A stretch of DNA of 64,000 nt from Adenanthera pavonina. Lineage: Eukaryota; Streptophyta; Magnoliopsida; Fabales; Fabaceae. The stretch lies in assembly GCA_026686845.1 (NCBI GenBank), contig JAIVEN010000015.1, forward strand, positions 25,525,501 to 25,589,500, read 5' to 3'. Both the position numbers and the translations under genes were made by a program. A model generated the notes under the pieces. That model was not told where the DNA came from, did no database searches, and was given only the letters and a program-made list of their open reading frames with translations. Below, piece after piece: positions 21,521-34,717 of this stretch (position 1 is its first letter; each line of letters starts with the position of its first letter).

Positions 21521-23302
21521 TCAATTCTTTCTTTTAGGTACCCATATTTGCTTTGATCCTTTCTTATTAGTGGAGATATCCTTGGGGACCCATTTCATTC
21601 CACTATCATTTCCTTCCTTCTTGATCATACAGTTTGAGGACATATGACCCTTCTTGTTGCAGAAGTGGCATGTGGAGAAAGGGCTAGAAGAAAGAGATAC
21701 ATGTATGAAATAATGACCATAATATTTGTTCTTTTGATTTCTAGGAGCTGGGAATGACTCTATGTTCTGAGTTGTTTTACGGCCATTAGCATGCACAAAG
21801 TTTCTCAGGTAAAGGTTCTGCTTCTTGACTTCTAATTTTTCTTTGACTGCACATGGGTCATATCCTAGACCAGTTTTGTTTTGACTCATAATTTGATTTC
21901 CCAGTAATACTCTCAGCATGTCCTCACCTTTAGTGAGTTTGGATGGAGTTTTATGGAGATAATTATTCTTATCTCTCAATTCAATGCATGAGACACAAAT
22001 AGAGGTGGATAAAGAAGAAACCTGTAAAGTAGTGCAAGATGTATGAGACTCACTCTCAAGCTTGTGTATTTTCTTTTTAGCTTGACTCAGTTGTTTAGAC
22101 ATGTTGAGAAATTCAGCCATTAGTTCATTAAAAGCATCATGTAATTCATTGTAAGAAGGTTTAGAGTCATTTACCTTAGAATCATTGTCATTGTCTTTAT
22201 TGCAACTCTTCTCCTTCTCAGCAATCTCTTGAGCCATCATACATAGGTTCGCAATCTCATCATCTCCTACTGCTTCCTCTTCATCTGAACTATCTCCCCA
22301 GATGGAAGATACAAAAGCTTTCTTGTTCTTCACTTTGTCAACCTTTTCATCTTTCCCTTATTTCTTGCTCAGCAGTGGACATTCCCATTTGATATGTCCA
22401 GGTTTCTTGTACTCATAGCATATGATCGAGTCCTTGCTTTCTTTCTTATTGCTAATGACCCCATCTTTCTTTGCAAACTTTCTGAATTTCTTCTTTTTAT
22501 ACATTTTACCAAACTTCCTCACCAACATAGCCATCGTCTCTTCATCTAGCTCAGCATCCTCATCTAAATCATCATTATCATTTGATTTTACTTTAAGAGC
22601 CAAAGTCTTCTTCTTCTTGTCAGATGAAGTAGATTCCTTGACAGACTTCAGCTTCCCTTCATATTCTTCAAGACTCCCAAAGAGGGCTATCACAGATGTC
22701 ATAAATTCACCCCTAGCTTCCTCTATTATAGTCACCTTCGGTTGCCACTCAATGGGCAAAGCTTTGAGAAACTTTCTGACTTTCTCAGAGTGGGTGTAAT
22801 CCTTTTCAAGGCTCTTCAGCTAATTCACAATGAGGGTGAATCTCTTTTGTAGATCCTTGATATTCTTACCCTTTTTCATCTTGAAGATTTCATATTCTCT
22901 AATGCAAGTATTCAACTTATTTTCTCTTATGTCGATTGTTCCTTCATGAGCGATCTCCAGAGTGTCCCATATGCCTTTGATTGTTGTATATTGAGACACT
23001 CTATAGAACTCATCTTGATTAAGAGTACTGACCAGATAGTGCTTAGCTTTAAAGTTGAGAAAGACCCTTCTACTATCCTCCTCGTTCCATTCCTATTCAG
23101 GTTTCTCTTTGTATTTCCCATCCTCTTGTAGTTTCATCGGAACAAAGTCTCCCTTCTGGACGATCGACCAAATATCCAAATCAATGAATTGAAGGTAAAT
23201 CTACATCCTCATCTTCCAGTACCTATAATGTTCTCCACTGAAACTAGGAGCTCTGTTGGCATTGTTTCCTTCCAGAAGGATGCTTTCACCAAAGCCAGCC
23301 AT
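21521..23302 (-). pseudogene. Sire-2 gag (broken)
   Basis: ATG at 23302-23300 (Met-Ala-Gly-Phe) lies 41 nt past the PBS. The rest is a UBN2-like core (about 23121-22760), a first CCHC knuckle CYEYKKPGHIKWEC (second Cys reads Tyr, so the motif is damaged) at 22759-22358, an acidic AFVSSIWGDSSDEEE stretch, a coiled-coil-like KQLSQAKKKIHKLE region, and a second knuckle CHFCNKKGHMSSNC followed by MKWVPKD (22333-21521). It ends ...KQIWVPKRKN. Breaks are a frameshift near 22920 and a TAA between 22358 and 22333. It is the best local reference for the cut-off gag of Sire-4. Confidence 0.85.
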
Positions 23303-23342
23303 GTCTTCTCTTGGATTGTTAGATCCTTTAACTGGGAGTCCA

Positions 23343-23355
23343 GACTCTGATACCA
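23343..23355 (-). other. Primer binding site of Sire-2
   Basis: The minus strand reads TGGTATCAGAGTC, a match to the 3' end of initiator-Met tRNA over the first 11 bases, 2 nt from the LTR start at 23358. Confidence 0.9.
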
Positions 23356-23357
23356 CT

Positions 23358-25138
23358 TGTAAGCTCAGCTGGCTTTCCAAGAGGGGGTGAATTGGGAAGA
23401 TTGAAATTTTTCTGCAAATTAGAAAAATAGTAGTGATACTAAAAATATAACTGAAAATAGAGTATAAAAAATAAAAAGCAGAGGGAAGAGAACTCAGTAG
23501 TTTATCCTAATTCAGTCTATTTCACTTGACCTACGTTTAGTCCCCAAGCCATCACTTGGGATTTTTTCACTATCTCTTACAAGATTTGAATGGGTTCTTA
23601 CAATGACTGCAGTACAACACTACCAGCACGAACTTCAGACTTAAACAAGTCTTCTCACTCTTCTCACTCAAGAGTAAAACTATCTCTCTTAGTGTAATCT
23701 CACACTAAGTACTCTCTACAAGTGCTTAGATGTATTACAGAACGAAAACTCTCTCAAAAAAGTAGATATAAAAGTTAAGATATAATGAATGAGTAAAACA
23801 GAGGGTAGTTGAGCTTTGAATGAAATAATAAAAGAATCAGTAGAGTTTTGACATGTAAAACATTTTTCTCATTACCCAATAACTTAAATGAGGTCATATT
23901 TATAGTCTTGGGGCAAAACTATTCATTGGAAACAAAAATTAGTCGTCACTCTTGATAAAATAGCCATTCACCTACTGCATTAAATGCATCTGACAGAGGT
24001 TATACAGATAACCTCCTTAGGTTATATGAATAATGGGTAACTGTTTGCTTTTATTTTTAATGTGGAGCTTTTCGTTATGCGGATAACTTAGCTTGGTTAT
24101 GCGAATAACGTACTACCCAGAATGACTAAATTTTAGCTCAGAATTATTTTCCTGAAAACCTACTTAATTATTAGGATAACATTAAGTTTTTCTTAAACTG
24201 GGTTTTCGTGAAACTTAGGTTATCAGGACAACCTCCCAAGGTTATGCGGATAACCTATTTTACCCAAGGAAAGTTCAAATATTCTGAAATATAGATTATG
24301 CGGATAATCTCCCTTGGTTATGCGGATAACCTGTTTTACCCGAGGGGTGCAAGTCCTTTCGTGACATACGTTATGCGGATAACCTACCTAGGTTATGCAA
24401 ATAACAGGTTACACAGTACCACTTTTCTTTACTATTCACCTTGTTATGCGAATAAGGTGCCTACCTTATTAGGATAACCTCCTAGACAGACTCGAGAACT
24501 TGATCCCCAAGCTGTGTTATGCGGATAACCTCAATCCCTTTTCATGAAATTAAGGGATGGACTTTGGAAAAGCTTTGAGATTGAGTCTTTTTCCCCATAA
24601 CCTCAAATGGTTATACATATAAGGTAAGATGTTATTTTGAAACAAGGTAAACACTTAGAAACATCTTTGAAATTGAGATCTTATTCCCATAAACTAAAAT
24701 ATTCTCATGAAAACCAATTGAGCACATAGAATCAGTTTGAGATTGAATCTTTATCCTCATTAGATAGCTCTTTTCTTGAAAATTATTTTGAAATCATGAG
24801 TTAAGAACTAATCACTTAATTAGTCATCTCATTTAATATTGGGTTAATTGAAATTTAAAGCTCAACTACCTTCTTTTACAGATAAGTTCCTTAAGTATGT
24901 GTGATATAGTACTTCAATCAACAGGAAGCTCTAACTTTATTCTTTATTTCACTTGTGTTCCTTTGATATTGGATCTCCCAAGCTTATTTGTTTTAGAATC
25001 ATCAAAACATCTAAATTAATAAAAAGAATTTTATATTATTTCTTGAAAACTTGGTGAGGAAGTAGTTTAAACTAACCAAGGTTAACTTTGGTAAATCATG
25101 ATTATAAGCTTCTATCTCATCTCTTTCCTCCTCTTACA
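23358..25138 (-). mobile_element. 5' LTR of Sire-2, palindrome-switched subfamily (1781 bp)
   Basis: On the plus strand it begins TGTAAGCTCAGCTGG next to the PBS. I end it at CTCTTACA, which gives TGTAAG/CTTACA inverted ends; the right end is inferred from that alone. R-U5 shares GGCTTTCCAAGAGGGGGTGA with the other Sireviruses. A TATA-like TATTTATAG lies at about 23897. U3 has no AAATTCGAATTT array. It has repeated GGTTATGCGGATAACC (exact at 24240-24255 and 24316-24331; one-base variants at 24369 and 24515). Confidence 0.75.
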
Positions 25139-26201
25139 GGTACCAGCAGCTGAATTAGAGAGTTAGAATCCTAAGTTTTTAGAAGCAAGAGGAGAGCCGT
25201 CAGGAGAAAAGTGAAGAGAAAAAGAGAAAAAACGAAGTTTGAAAGTTGAATCTCAAGAGCAAGGTAAGGACTCTACCATTTCAAGCTAGTTGTTCTAAGT
25301 AGGTTGTGATGATTTCATGGAGCTCTTTCCTTCCCCTTCTCAAGTTTAGTTCTGACTTAGACCTAGGAAGTGAAAAGAATTGGGTTTTCATGCAATAAAC
25401 TTGATAGAAAGCTTGATTTATGTGAGAAAGTAAAGATACCAAGAAATTGAAGCAATATTGCATGAATTTTTTTTTCCTTTTCTAGGATAGATTTTGTCCA
25501 GAATAGGGGATGGATTTAGAGTTGAAATTTCATGATTTTGATGCCATAAATGAGTTCCTCATGATGGAAAACCTTATGAACAAGTATAGTATTATAATTA
25601 AGCTTAAGAGTAATTATATGCAAATTTAGGGTTCCATGGACACTATGTGAAGGAAGCCATGAAACTAGTGGCCTAGTGGTTGTTTAATGTTGCATTTGGG
25701 TTCAAGAAAGCTTGTCGAAGTGTTTAGAAGAAGTATACCGAAGGTGAAAAGCAAAGGAAGCCCACAAGGTAGTAATTTTACCTTAAGCATTGTATTATCC
25801 AATATTGATTCAATGAGCTCTATGACATGTTTGATGCCATGTTAAATATTTGTGATGTTGACTGAGTTATTTAAAGGGGTTTTGTGACCCGGGATGTGAA
25901 AAATCTAAAAGGAAACTCTATCGAAATTTTTATGAAATTGTATGGCATAACATAATTTAAAATGATTTGATGTGATTACTTGATGTTTTCATAAGCTATA
26001 TGATGATATACATGCATGAATGGTAATGCTACTAAGATTATTTTGAATCCCATTCTTCCAAAATGACTACATGTTTAGGTCTAAGCAATGCATGGGAGAC
26101 AAGTGAGCTATAGAGGAAGGAGGGGAATTGATGCTTGATCTAAAAGTTCAAGCTATGATGTTATAATTTGAGATATCTTGTAAAATCATGTATATGTTTT
26201 G
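25139..26201 (+). mobile_element. LTR F, left part (Gypsy-type, split by element D)
   Basis: Non-coding. From about 25190 it matches, in diverged form, the middle of LTR J (51956-54460): the GAGAAAAAG-rich leader, then TTAAAGGGGTTTTGTGACCC, and TACTAAGATTATTTTGAATCCC near 26030. It stops at 26201, where element D entered, and resumes at 45017. The first roughly 800 bp expected from J are missing, replaced by Sire-2. No coding sequence belongs to it here. Confidence 0.6.
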
Positions 26202-27165
26202 TGTAAGGAATTTCACTATACATGCAGCAGATAAAATATAAAAAATTTCCTCCCATGGATCCGTCAATATTGTTTAGATTGAGATGTAGAAAAAGGATTT
26301 ATCTTCGGTGCGTCCCTTGGTATTCCTTTTCGTTTCGTTGGACCCCAGAAACTAACGCGATTAGTCAGCTCCCTCTACCGGCATCTACAGGAACGGCGAG
26401 TCGAACTCGAACGGCGTGCTAGCACCACTGGTTGTGATGTCAGTACAATTTCGTACATTTCTGTATGATTCTGTACTAGTCCATACGGCTTCGCTTTTTC
26501 GTCCATACAATTTTCCTTTCTAAGTGTACTCTCTCTTTAGGATAATTCAAATTCTATTGATTCTATATCCTAGTCTATATCAATATATAGATAAGATTCG
26601 GTATTTATTTAATTTAAATCAATAATTTAAACTAAATCAAATATTAATTAAATAGATTAGTTTGAATTTAAATCTATCTAATAGATTAAATTTAAACTAA
26701 TTATCTAATATATATCCATCAAATCTAGATTTAATTCATCATATAAATTAAATTTATATTATTAGTTTAAATTCAAATTTAGAATCCAATCTAAATCCAA
26801 TTTAGATTATGACATTAGTTTAAATTTAAATCTATCATATAAAATTAAATTTAAAACTAATTAATTTGAATTAATTTGAACAATATATATGTATTTCGAA
26901 ATATATATATCAAATATATAATATATCAAAAGTGTATATATTTCAAATTTTAATATATATATCAAATATATATATATAATTCCATCACCCTAAATTAAAT
27001 ATTAAATACATTGAATCTAGACATATTTTAGATTCAATGAATCTGGACATTCTAGCTCGAGTTGACCCGTTCTTGTATGTGACCCTGTAGACCTATATGA
27101 TATTGGTAGTGGGCTAATAATACTATTGGACCCACAAGTCACAAGTGGTCTCTAGCAAGACATTG
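26202..27165 (-). mobile_element. Element D left LTR, first part
   Basis: Starts TGTAAGGAATTTCACTATAC. The right LTR starts TGTTGGGAATTTCACTATAC. Very AT-rich between 26560 and 27050, with TATATA runs. Interrupted at 27165 by element G, which duplicated CATTG. Confidence 0.85.
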
Positions 27166-29729
27166 TGTAACACCTCATACCTACACTCATTTTCCATGTA
27201 TTTACTATATTTAAGACCATTATTACTTGATTAGAGACTTGATTACATAAAACAACTTAAACCAATTTATTTCATTTCGGGTACCATTTCCTTGGTTAAC
27301 TTCTTTTTACCCGGTGAACTTTGAAAATTCATAACTAAATCAAGAAAAATCACATTGACATGGTTCAAGTCTCTAAATATAGCTTAAAAGATTCTATACA
27401 TGGGAAAAATGTTGAACAGGGAAGTTACTTGGCCAACTTATACAGTAAGTTCGTACTATGTGTACTGTAGCAATGGTCATTTTTGAAAATTTCTGATTCT
27501 GACCATAACTTTGAAAAATCACCATAGATCATATACAACTCCAAATTGAGTGATCTTTGTGTCTATGGAAAGCTACCCATGTCTAGTTTTCATACATAGG
27601 AAACACTAATGCATTGAACATATCGAGGTATGTACAGTACTTCGAATTGTCAACCATGTTCAGAAAGGTCTCTTGCATTCTCCCAACATTCCAAAATACA
27701 CACTCATATATACATGAATAGTCATGACTTGCCATTACCTTACTTGATGCTCCATAAGAACTTAGAGGAAAATATTAACATGGAAGCATAGCATGATCAT
27801 ATCCCATAAGGTTTTACATAACCTCGCATATAATAACATCAATCTAAGTATCATTAGCTTGAATATTACTTTGCTTCTCCGTGCCTTTCCTTTCTTGGGT
27901 AATCTTGCCATAACTTGAACCTAAAATTGGTTAGACATTTGGAGAGGGGTGAGATTCAAAGAATCTCAGTAGTAACTACCATCATGCACACATATCATCA
28001 TATATATTGCAAGTATTCATCTCAAAACACATTAAGCATGCAACCAAATCATTTTGGCATAACCATTTTATAAAAATTTGGGCAGCACTTCCCCTTGTAT
28101 TTAGACATATCCAGGGTCACATTACCCTTCAAACAATCCAACCAACAATGCCAAATCATCACAAGATAACATTCCAAACATTAACCACATCATTCAAACC
28201 AAGCAACATCAATGATAATACATAAGCATAGATAGGTGAGTTAACTACCTTTGGGCTTTCCACTAATCTCCAAACTTTGCAAACCTTTTCCTTGATCTTC
28301 TAACACTCCTTTGGATCCTATAGCATAATCAAATAATGCAATTAACCACTAATTATCCAATTTCATTCACAAAGTGCTCACTTGAACTAAAATTTGCACT
28401 TTGTTATCCATCATGCATTCCTTGTACAACATACTTGTTCTAACCTATTTTGGACCCAAGAAATCCATTTTTGAGGTCAAAAACTTGAAATTCCCTTCCT
28501 ATAATAAACCCTAATTGGGCAGAAAATTATCATAAATTATAGAAAAATAACTAACCGATTAATTTGTGATCCAATGATATATTCTTGCACCTTATGGCCT
28601 ATATAACCCTTTTCATGGCTTAGTTTTTCCATACCTTCATTTTCTCTCTCTACTCTCTCTCTAGGTAGAAACTTTCAGCAAGAAAATAGAGGGAAAATAA
28701 CCATTAAAATCCCTCAAAATTGCTAGGAGACACAAGAAAAGGGTTGTAAGATAATACCTTGAAGTTTTGGGACAAATCTTGTAATATTCTCTTTTCCCCC
28801 TTTGCTCTCTCTCTCTCACGCGTTCCTGGCTCTCTACTGCACTGAACCAGCGTCTTCTTTCTCGTGAGGAAGATGAAATAATGTTTTGAAATGATAATTA
28901 TATAATATAATCACTTAAATTTACTTTTATTTCTATTTTCATTTACTTTTCTTTTAAAAAGCTTTTCCAACAATTTCTTTCATGTCCCATCCACAAATCA
29001 TACGTGTTTCATCCTCCTTCTGGCCAAAAATTGTTTAAATAATATTTATGGACCAAAATACCCTTTACCGATTAAATTTACCCGTACCGATTGGGTATTT
29101 TTGCCAAAATCGTCATTACATTGGTAAAGAATTATCCAACCATTACTTTTGGTCCAAAACCATAATCTAGACCCAAAATATATTTTAACAAGGTCCAATC
29201 ATTGTCCTTGGATCAATACTGCCTTTTTCTGCAGTCTAAACTGACTTTTATCGGGTAAGATATTAATATTAAATCATAATTACCCAATAAATATTATTTT
29301 GATCTTAATAAATTCCATACTATATTCCAATGGTCTAAGCTCATTGAGAGCTTCATTTTGACTATAATTTTTCATATTTACAAAAATGCCCTTGACCCGG
29401 GACTTTTTTATAATTTTTAAAACTTCTGGGTCATTAGGTGTAATTTCCACCAAAATTCATAAAATTGGTTTCAATTCCTGCTCGCGTCCACCGCCTTCGT
29501 CTTTTCTTTCTTTCTTTCTTTCTTTTCTTTTTTTTTTCTTTTCCCTTTTTTTTTTCTTAGGGACAAAATCGTCATTTCCATATTTCTTAGGGGCAAAAAT
29601 GTAATTTCTCATTTTTCCATCCAATCAGGAAAAATGACCTCTTTACCCTATTACACGTAAAACGATGTCTGCCCGTTTTTGTAAATTCTCTATGAATTTT
29701 TAGTTATCTAATATTTTAGGGATGTTATA
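27166..29729 (-). mobile_element. Element G 3' LTR
   Basis: TGTAACACCTC at the left. The right end reads GATGTTATA where the partner has GATGTTACA. By eye, differences from the other LTR are few: one base at about 27179, one extra A in ACAGTAAGTTCG near 27446, length changes in the T-runs near 29535-29560, and the last-but-one base. The 72-codon frame at 28007 recurs identically in the other LTR and is just LTR sequence. A TATA-like word (minus TATATAGGCC) is at about 28600. Confidence 0.9.
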
Positions 29730-29730
29730 A

Positions 29731-29744
29731 TTCCCTCCCCCTTA
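29731..29744 (-). other. Polypurine tract of element G
   Basis: The minus strand reads AAGGGGGAGGGAAT, directly next to the 3' LTR. This is where plus-strand DNA synthesis would begin. Confidence 0.8.
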
Positions 29745-32700
29745 AAATAAATTTCGTCCTCGAAATTTAGATATATACTAGTACCTCTTATTACTTTTCT
29801 CTTAATTTCCCAATTTTTCAGGCCATTTATACCAGAGCAATACTCTTATTTCTCACTTACTTGACTTTTCAGTCAATATTTTACCCTGGTATCATTTAGT
29901 CATTTATAATACTTGAAGAGTCTGGTTCATATTCTTTAAACTGGGAATTGTGAGAACATCATAAACTAACTTTACTTTAGGGGTATTGAGAATTTTCACT
30001 CGTAACATCCTTATTCTTAGTTCCATAACTTTCTCTTATCTTATTCATGCTATACTTTCTTTATTGGCACCTAATATTATCTCTTTCTCTACTTCCATGC
30101 TATTCAGATGAATAATCTTTCTACCAAGGCATAAGCTCGTCACATTAGCTTTGCCTAGATGACATTTACAGGTCATCTCATATTTTCCTTTTACTTCTTT
30201 TCTTTTCTATACCTCAAGTTTAACTCTTCTTTTATCTCATAATCCCTTGAGGCTATTATGATCTCAAACACTTTTATAGTAATACCATGAATATAGCAAT
30301 TTATAGTAACTATCATAACTCTTAGTAACTCTTCTTGAGAGCATTATTTACCACTACTATAAGTGGGAACATGCTTTTTGTAGAATTATTACATAAAACA
30401 TTGGCTAATACCTGCTCCTCAACCCTGTTACATTACTTGTATCCTAATCCATGCTTACTTTAATAATTATAGACCCCTATGGTCATTATTGGGTTAGGAT
30501 TAATCATCTCAGAGAAGGAGGTTTAGCCTTTGTAGCTTATAAAAACTCATTTCTTAATCTCTTTCCCACGTTAGTTTCTTTTCTATCTAAGCGGTAAGAA
30601 AACTTGAGAGAAATTTTTTTTTTTTTAACATCTTGCTAAACTTGGAGACCTCTTGTCTCTAATACAGTGTTCGATCTCTCCCATTTCATAACTTTACTTG
30701 CTTTACTAGGATCTACTACGATCCATATGGGAGATTCTGTAATCTACTAACCGTACTTCTTGGAGCCCAGCTCCCATCTACTAAGTTTAGCAAGCTTTTT
30801 CTTTAATTACATTTCAAAACTTCTCAATTGCCTTTCATGCTCCTTTATATGTTTGAGGTCACAATAAACTATTCATCTTTTATTCATATAGCCTAACAGG
30901 TGCTTTTAGTAAGACTATCATAAATTCTCGGTGCCCAAATTTAATTATTGGCACATTTTCCTCATCTTTTACATCATTTTCATATTCCCCAATAGGTCAC
31001 TTATCATGAGATTTCCCTCACTTGAGCGTACTTATTTGTAAAGTGCTAAGGGGTTCTGTTGCACTCTTATCATTCTTGAGACTTAGAGAATACGGCATTG
31101 TACTTCATTTTAAACTATAACTTATCTGTGTGACCTCTGGATCACTTATTGCTCTTAAATTTTAGGGAATTCATCCCCTATACTTATAGTGCTTCTTTTT
31201 ACTCTGACCTTTACTAGGTTAGAGATTCCACTTATCACTATGCCTTTATGTATAAACATACCCATGAATCTTGTATTCTGCTTATCTTATCATACCTTTA
31301 AGATCTTTTGGCTCTTTGTGATTCAGGGTCTCAATAATATTAAGGCAGTGATCTCTAACTTTTTTACTCTTAGGACATATCTGCTTTATTTGTTCTTATA
31401 CATAACTTCTTAGTTACTTAACCATGGTCGATTAGTGTTTTAGCAATTTAAGGGAAACTTCTTAACCTTTCAAAAGTTTCTTGCTAGCTTAGTTAGAATC
31501 TAGCCCTCAGCCTCTCACCATTACTCATTCTTACTCTACCGGCATCACCCCAATAGCCACTTTCCATTACTTTGCCTTGGCGACTCATCTGATGGAGGAT
31601 TTTATCTCTTTGCTCAATTGGGCTTCTCCCCAAGAGCTATCTTCCATCTGCCTTGCCTCAGCTACTTTTATCATATGGAAGATTTCATTTCTTTGCTCAA
31701 TTGGGCTTCTCCCCAAGAGCTACCTCCCTTTTTCATCACCTTGGCAATTAATGGAAAATTGTATTCATTGTGAGATATTTTGGCCAAGAATTTTCTCTTA
31801 GCTAGATTTCATACTAAACTCAACAATCGACTATCTCAAGGTTTTTTAGTTCCCTTACTGCTTACCACTAATCAAATACCTTAGGCTCATATTTTGTACC
31901 TTTTACCTCATAAGTATACTAACTTTTCTTATAGAGGCATTGCATCTTATCACACTTTCTCGTTTCAATCTTACATCATCTTTCTTGTTTATTCTTAACA
32001 TCATTTTTCAAGCATTTCTTAGCTTGAGCTATCAAGAGAACATTTAACTTAGGCTCAATACCTGGAACACCTTTAGGGGATAGGTAAAATCATCATCTTG
32101 CTTATACAATCTATAAGGAGATTATTTATAAAAGTTAATTCATGCCAATGCTCACATCACTACTAGGGAAGGGCATACCAATCTTTATATTGCTACAGTG
32201 CTTAGTTAGACAAACAATGGAGATTATAGCCCAGTTTTTCATCAAGACATTCTCATATAACTTATATAATAGTAACTTCCAGACTCAACTTCTTAGCATA
32301 GCTACAGAATTAATCTTGCACCTAGATCATACCTTTACTAAGGTTAGGTGACTTACAGACCTTAGACTGAGATTAGCACAAAGATTTTTTTTCCTGCGCT
32401 TATAGTCTGGGGTTGGCCATCTCCATAGTACTGTCATGAGTATAGTGTCCCGACTCTTTAAAGCACACATTCTTCATTACTAAGCCTAGCTTTCTACTAT
32501 AAGCCTTTCCGCATTCATAAAAATAGGAGTTGGCTTACTCAACTATCTCCTTTGTGCTTATTGCCTTACTTTTTGAATCCCCAAGTATTCCAAGGTTACT
32601 TACCATTGCTTATCAACAAACTGTTGAAGGAAGATTAGGTACTGAGTCAGTTGATCATACCTTGTAACATATTTAATTATTGACTCATTCACATCTTAAC

Positions 32701-34700
32701 TAATCCTTATAATTCCACTTTTTGTTCATCTTTTACAGACTAGGGAAAATAACTTTCATAAAACTTATTCTTATAATCTTTCCCAAGTCAATACAGTGCC
32801 CTTGACCTGATTAGCTCGTTCCGTGTTCTGCTATCATTGGTCAGTTTCCTTTACTATCAAACTTCCATTTTCGACGTGCATCCTATCATCTTTGAATTTT
32901 TTTTTTTTTTTAAGTCTCACAATCTACTTTTCGACAACTTGCACATCCAATTTATCATCAAAGAATGGAAGCTATTACTTTCTCATCAGGCAATCATATA
33001 TCAGTGGTTGGCAAACACATCTAGTTGCCTTGGGAAAAATCCCACAAAACCTACTAATTTACTTGAGGCTACTGCAGTATAGCTGGAAACCTTAAGGGCT
33101 CTAATTTTTCCCTTATTGTCCTTGAGTATTAACTATCTCTTATAGTTACTCAATAATTTTCTACTATTGATCCAGAAAACTAAGAATTACTTGCAAAGGA
33201 TCTAAACTGGGAGTACATTCATTTACTATTACTAGAGTCATTTGAGAGGCGTGTGCTTATACTATTAGCCTTTGTTGAGCACCTCTTTGTATCTTAACGA
33301 CTCTTAATAACAACTTGAACTCCACAATTACATTAACTACTACTTCATTATACCATCACTGGTAAGAACTTAACATTGTATCTCGATCCCTGGTCTCTTA
33401 CTTTACCAATCTTTAATCAACATCTGGTTGCATATATATATTAAGTCAAAGATTGTAGCTATACATCTTATTTGTATATACATGTTCCTTATATACACAT
33501 TTCCTTGAGCTTATAGGGCTTCCATACTAACATTAGGCTTCTCAATTGGATCTTCTTCTACATCCTTATCTGAGAATTCTATTGCCTCAACTTCTTTCCT
33601 GATAGTGCTTTACCTGGAGCGTTCAGGCAATGACATAGCCTTTTAGAGTGTCAAACACTCATCCTTAAGGGAACTCCTTAATACAGTTCCAAAGCTCATG
33701 ATCTTGTTATGACATCTAGTACTTGCTCAACCCATTCTCCTATAGGAAGCTTAAAATCATAATGCCCTTCTAAGAATCTCTTTCGCTTCTAGTTTTGTAC
33801 CAAGAAAATCTAAAATTGAGCATATCCTCACAAATCCATCATGATATTTATCATACATAGCTTTAATAGCATTTGGATTTGGAGTTCTTGGTTTAGTTGG
33901 AATGAAAATCTTGCTGGATCCTATGTCTTCCCTTATAGGATCTTGATTAGGCTCAGGCCAAATTCCTGTATCTGCGTTACTAACCATCTTTCTTTTCTAA
34001 GTTACCTTTCTTTAAATCTTACATTAGTTTTTCCCCATTGAAAATTTTTTTTCTATCATTCATTCCTTACTGGCCTCTTTCATTCATTACTGAAAACATC
34101 TTGCCACTGAACTTATTTTGGAGGCAGGATACTTGCTTTTTACTCATTAACAACCTACCATTACATCTCATAGCTACTTTCTAGTCAGTGGCTTGGCATT
34201 AGAGAAAAGCCTTAGGTTAACATTCATACTAGCTACTGATTAATGAGGTTTCATATCTTTCTAACATCATCCTAGATCATCTTCTTTCAGAGAACTATCA
34301 GAACTATAGGGCTCATCAATCTTTCTCATTCATCATAGAGGTTTACTGCAACCTCAAAATTGGTCTACTGCGACCATGAGATCTACTGCGATCTCTAAGC
34401 CCTACTAGGATCCTTTGTGATCCTACATCTTCTTTTTACTGATAGGATCTAACTACGATCTAACTCTGAAAGAATTCATGACCTAAGGAAAACATCATTT
34501 GTAAAACATCCTCAACTAATCCAGCAACTATCATAAGTCATCCTTAAGACTAATCTCATATGCCACTAAAACACTCTTAGGCCAGTTTCTCAAAAGGAAT
34601 AATACTTCTCATCAAAAGGGAAAACTATAACCAAGAGGATTACTTTCCTCTCTTATTGCAAAGATTTGCCTAGATCTTTGCTTTAAGAGCCAAGACCTTC
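29745..34700 (-). mobile_element. Element G interior, non-coding
   Basis: About 5 kb, pyrimidine-rich on the plus strand, with no gag, protease, integrase or RT motif and no frame above 90 codons. A two-copy tandem repeat of about 83 bp lies at 31565-31730 (shared core TTTGCTCAATTGGGCTTCTC). Words of the GGATCTACTACGATCC type recur near 30710 and 34340-34460. An ATG-started 76-codon frame on the minus strand (33987-33757) lies where gag would start; it has no family motif and is only a candidate relic. Confidence 0.7.
33757..33987 (-). pseudogene. Candidate gag relic in element G
   Basis: A 76-codon frame starting with ATG about 715 nt past the PBS. The composition (MVSNADTGIWPEPNQDP..., then KAMYDKYHDGF and LGTKLEAKEILRRAL) looks protein-like rather than low-complexity. 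I do not recognise the family. Position is the only argument for gag. Confidence 0.25.
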
Positions 34701-34713
34701 GGCTCTGATACCA
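34701..34713 (-). other. Primer binding site of element G
   Basis: The minus strand reads TGGTATCAGAGCC, the initiator-Met tRNA complement, 4 nt from the 5' LTR. Confidence 0.92.
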
Positions 34714-34717
34714 AAAA

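Larger units (their letters stand above)
18156..25138 (-). mobile_element. Sire-2: truncated Sirevirus-like copia element
   Basis: Reverse strand, in the order LTR (23358-25138), PBS, gag, PR-INT, RT-RH, post-pol exon. It ends in the post-pol spacer. The env-position ORF, PPT and 3' LTR seen in Sire-4 are missing, so this is a 3' truncation. All ORFs carry stops or frameshifts. Pol is closely related to Sire-4 at the protein level (same MVNPN-type end of RNase H), but the LTR belongs to a different subfamily with another palindrome. Confidence 0.85.

Noticed and set aside
24236..24535. Repeated GGTTATGCGGATAACC as a CRISPR-like array
   Set aside because: Spacing is irregular, copies vary, and it lies in a plant LTR upstream of a TATA box.
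26222..26422. 66-codon plus-strand frame near the start of element D's left LTR
   Set aside because: It lies inside an LTR and is antisense to element transcription. The homologous part of the right LTR does not keep it.
34701..34713. TGGTATCAGAGCC and similar words as tRNA genes
   Set aside because: Only the short primer-binding match is present at 23343, 34701, 43265, 51379 and other sites. No cloverleaf surrounds any of them.
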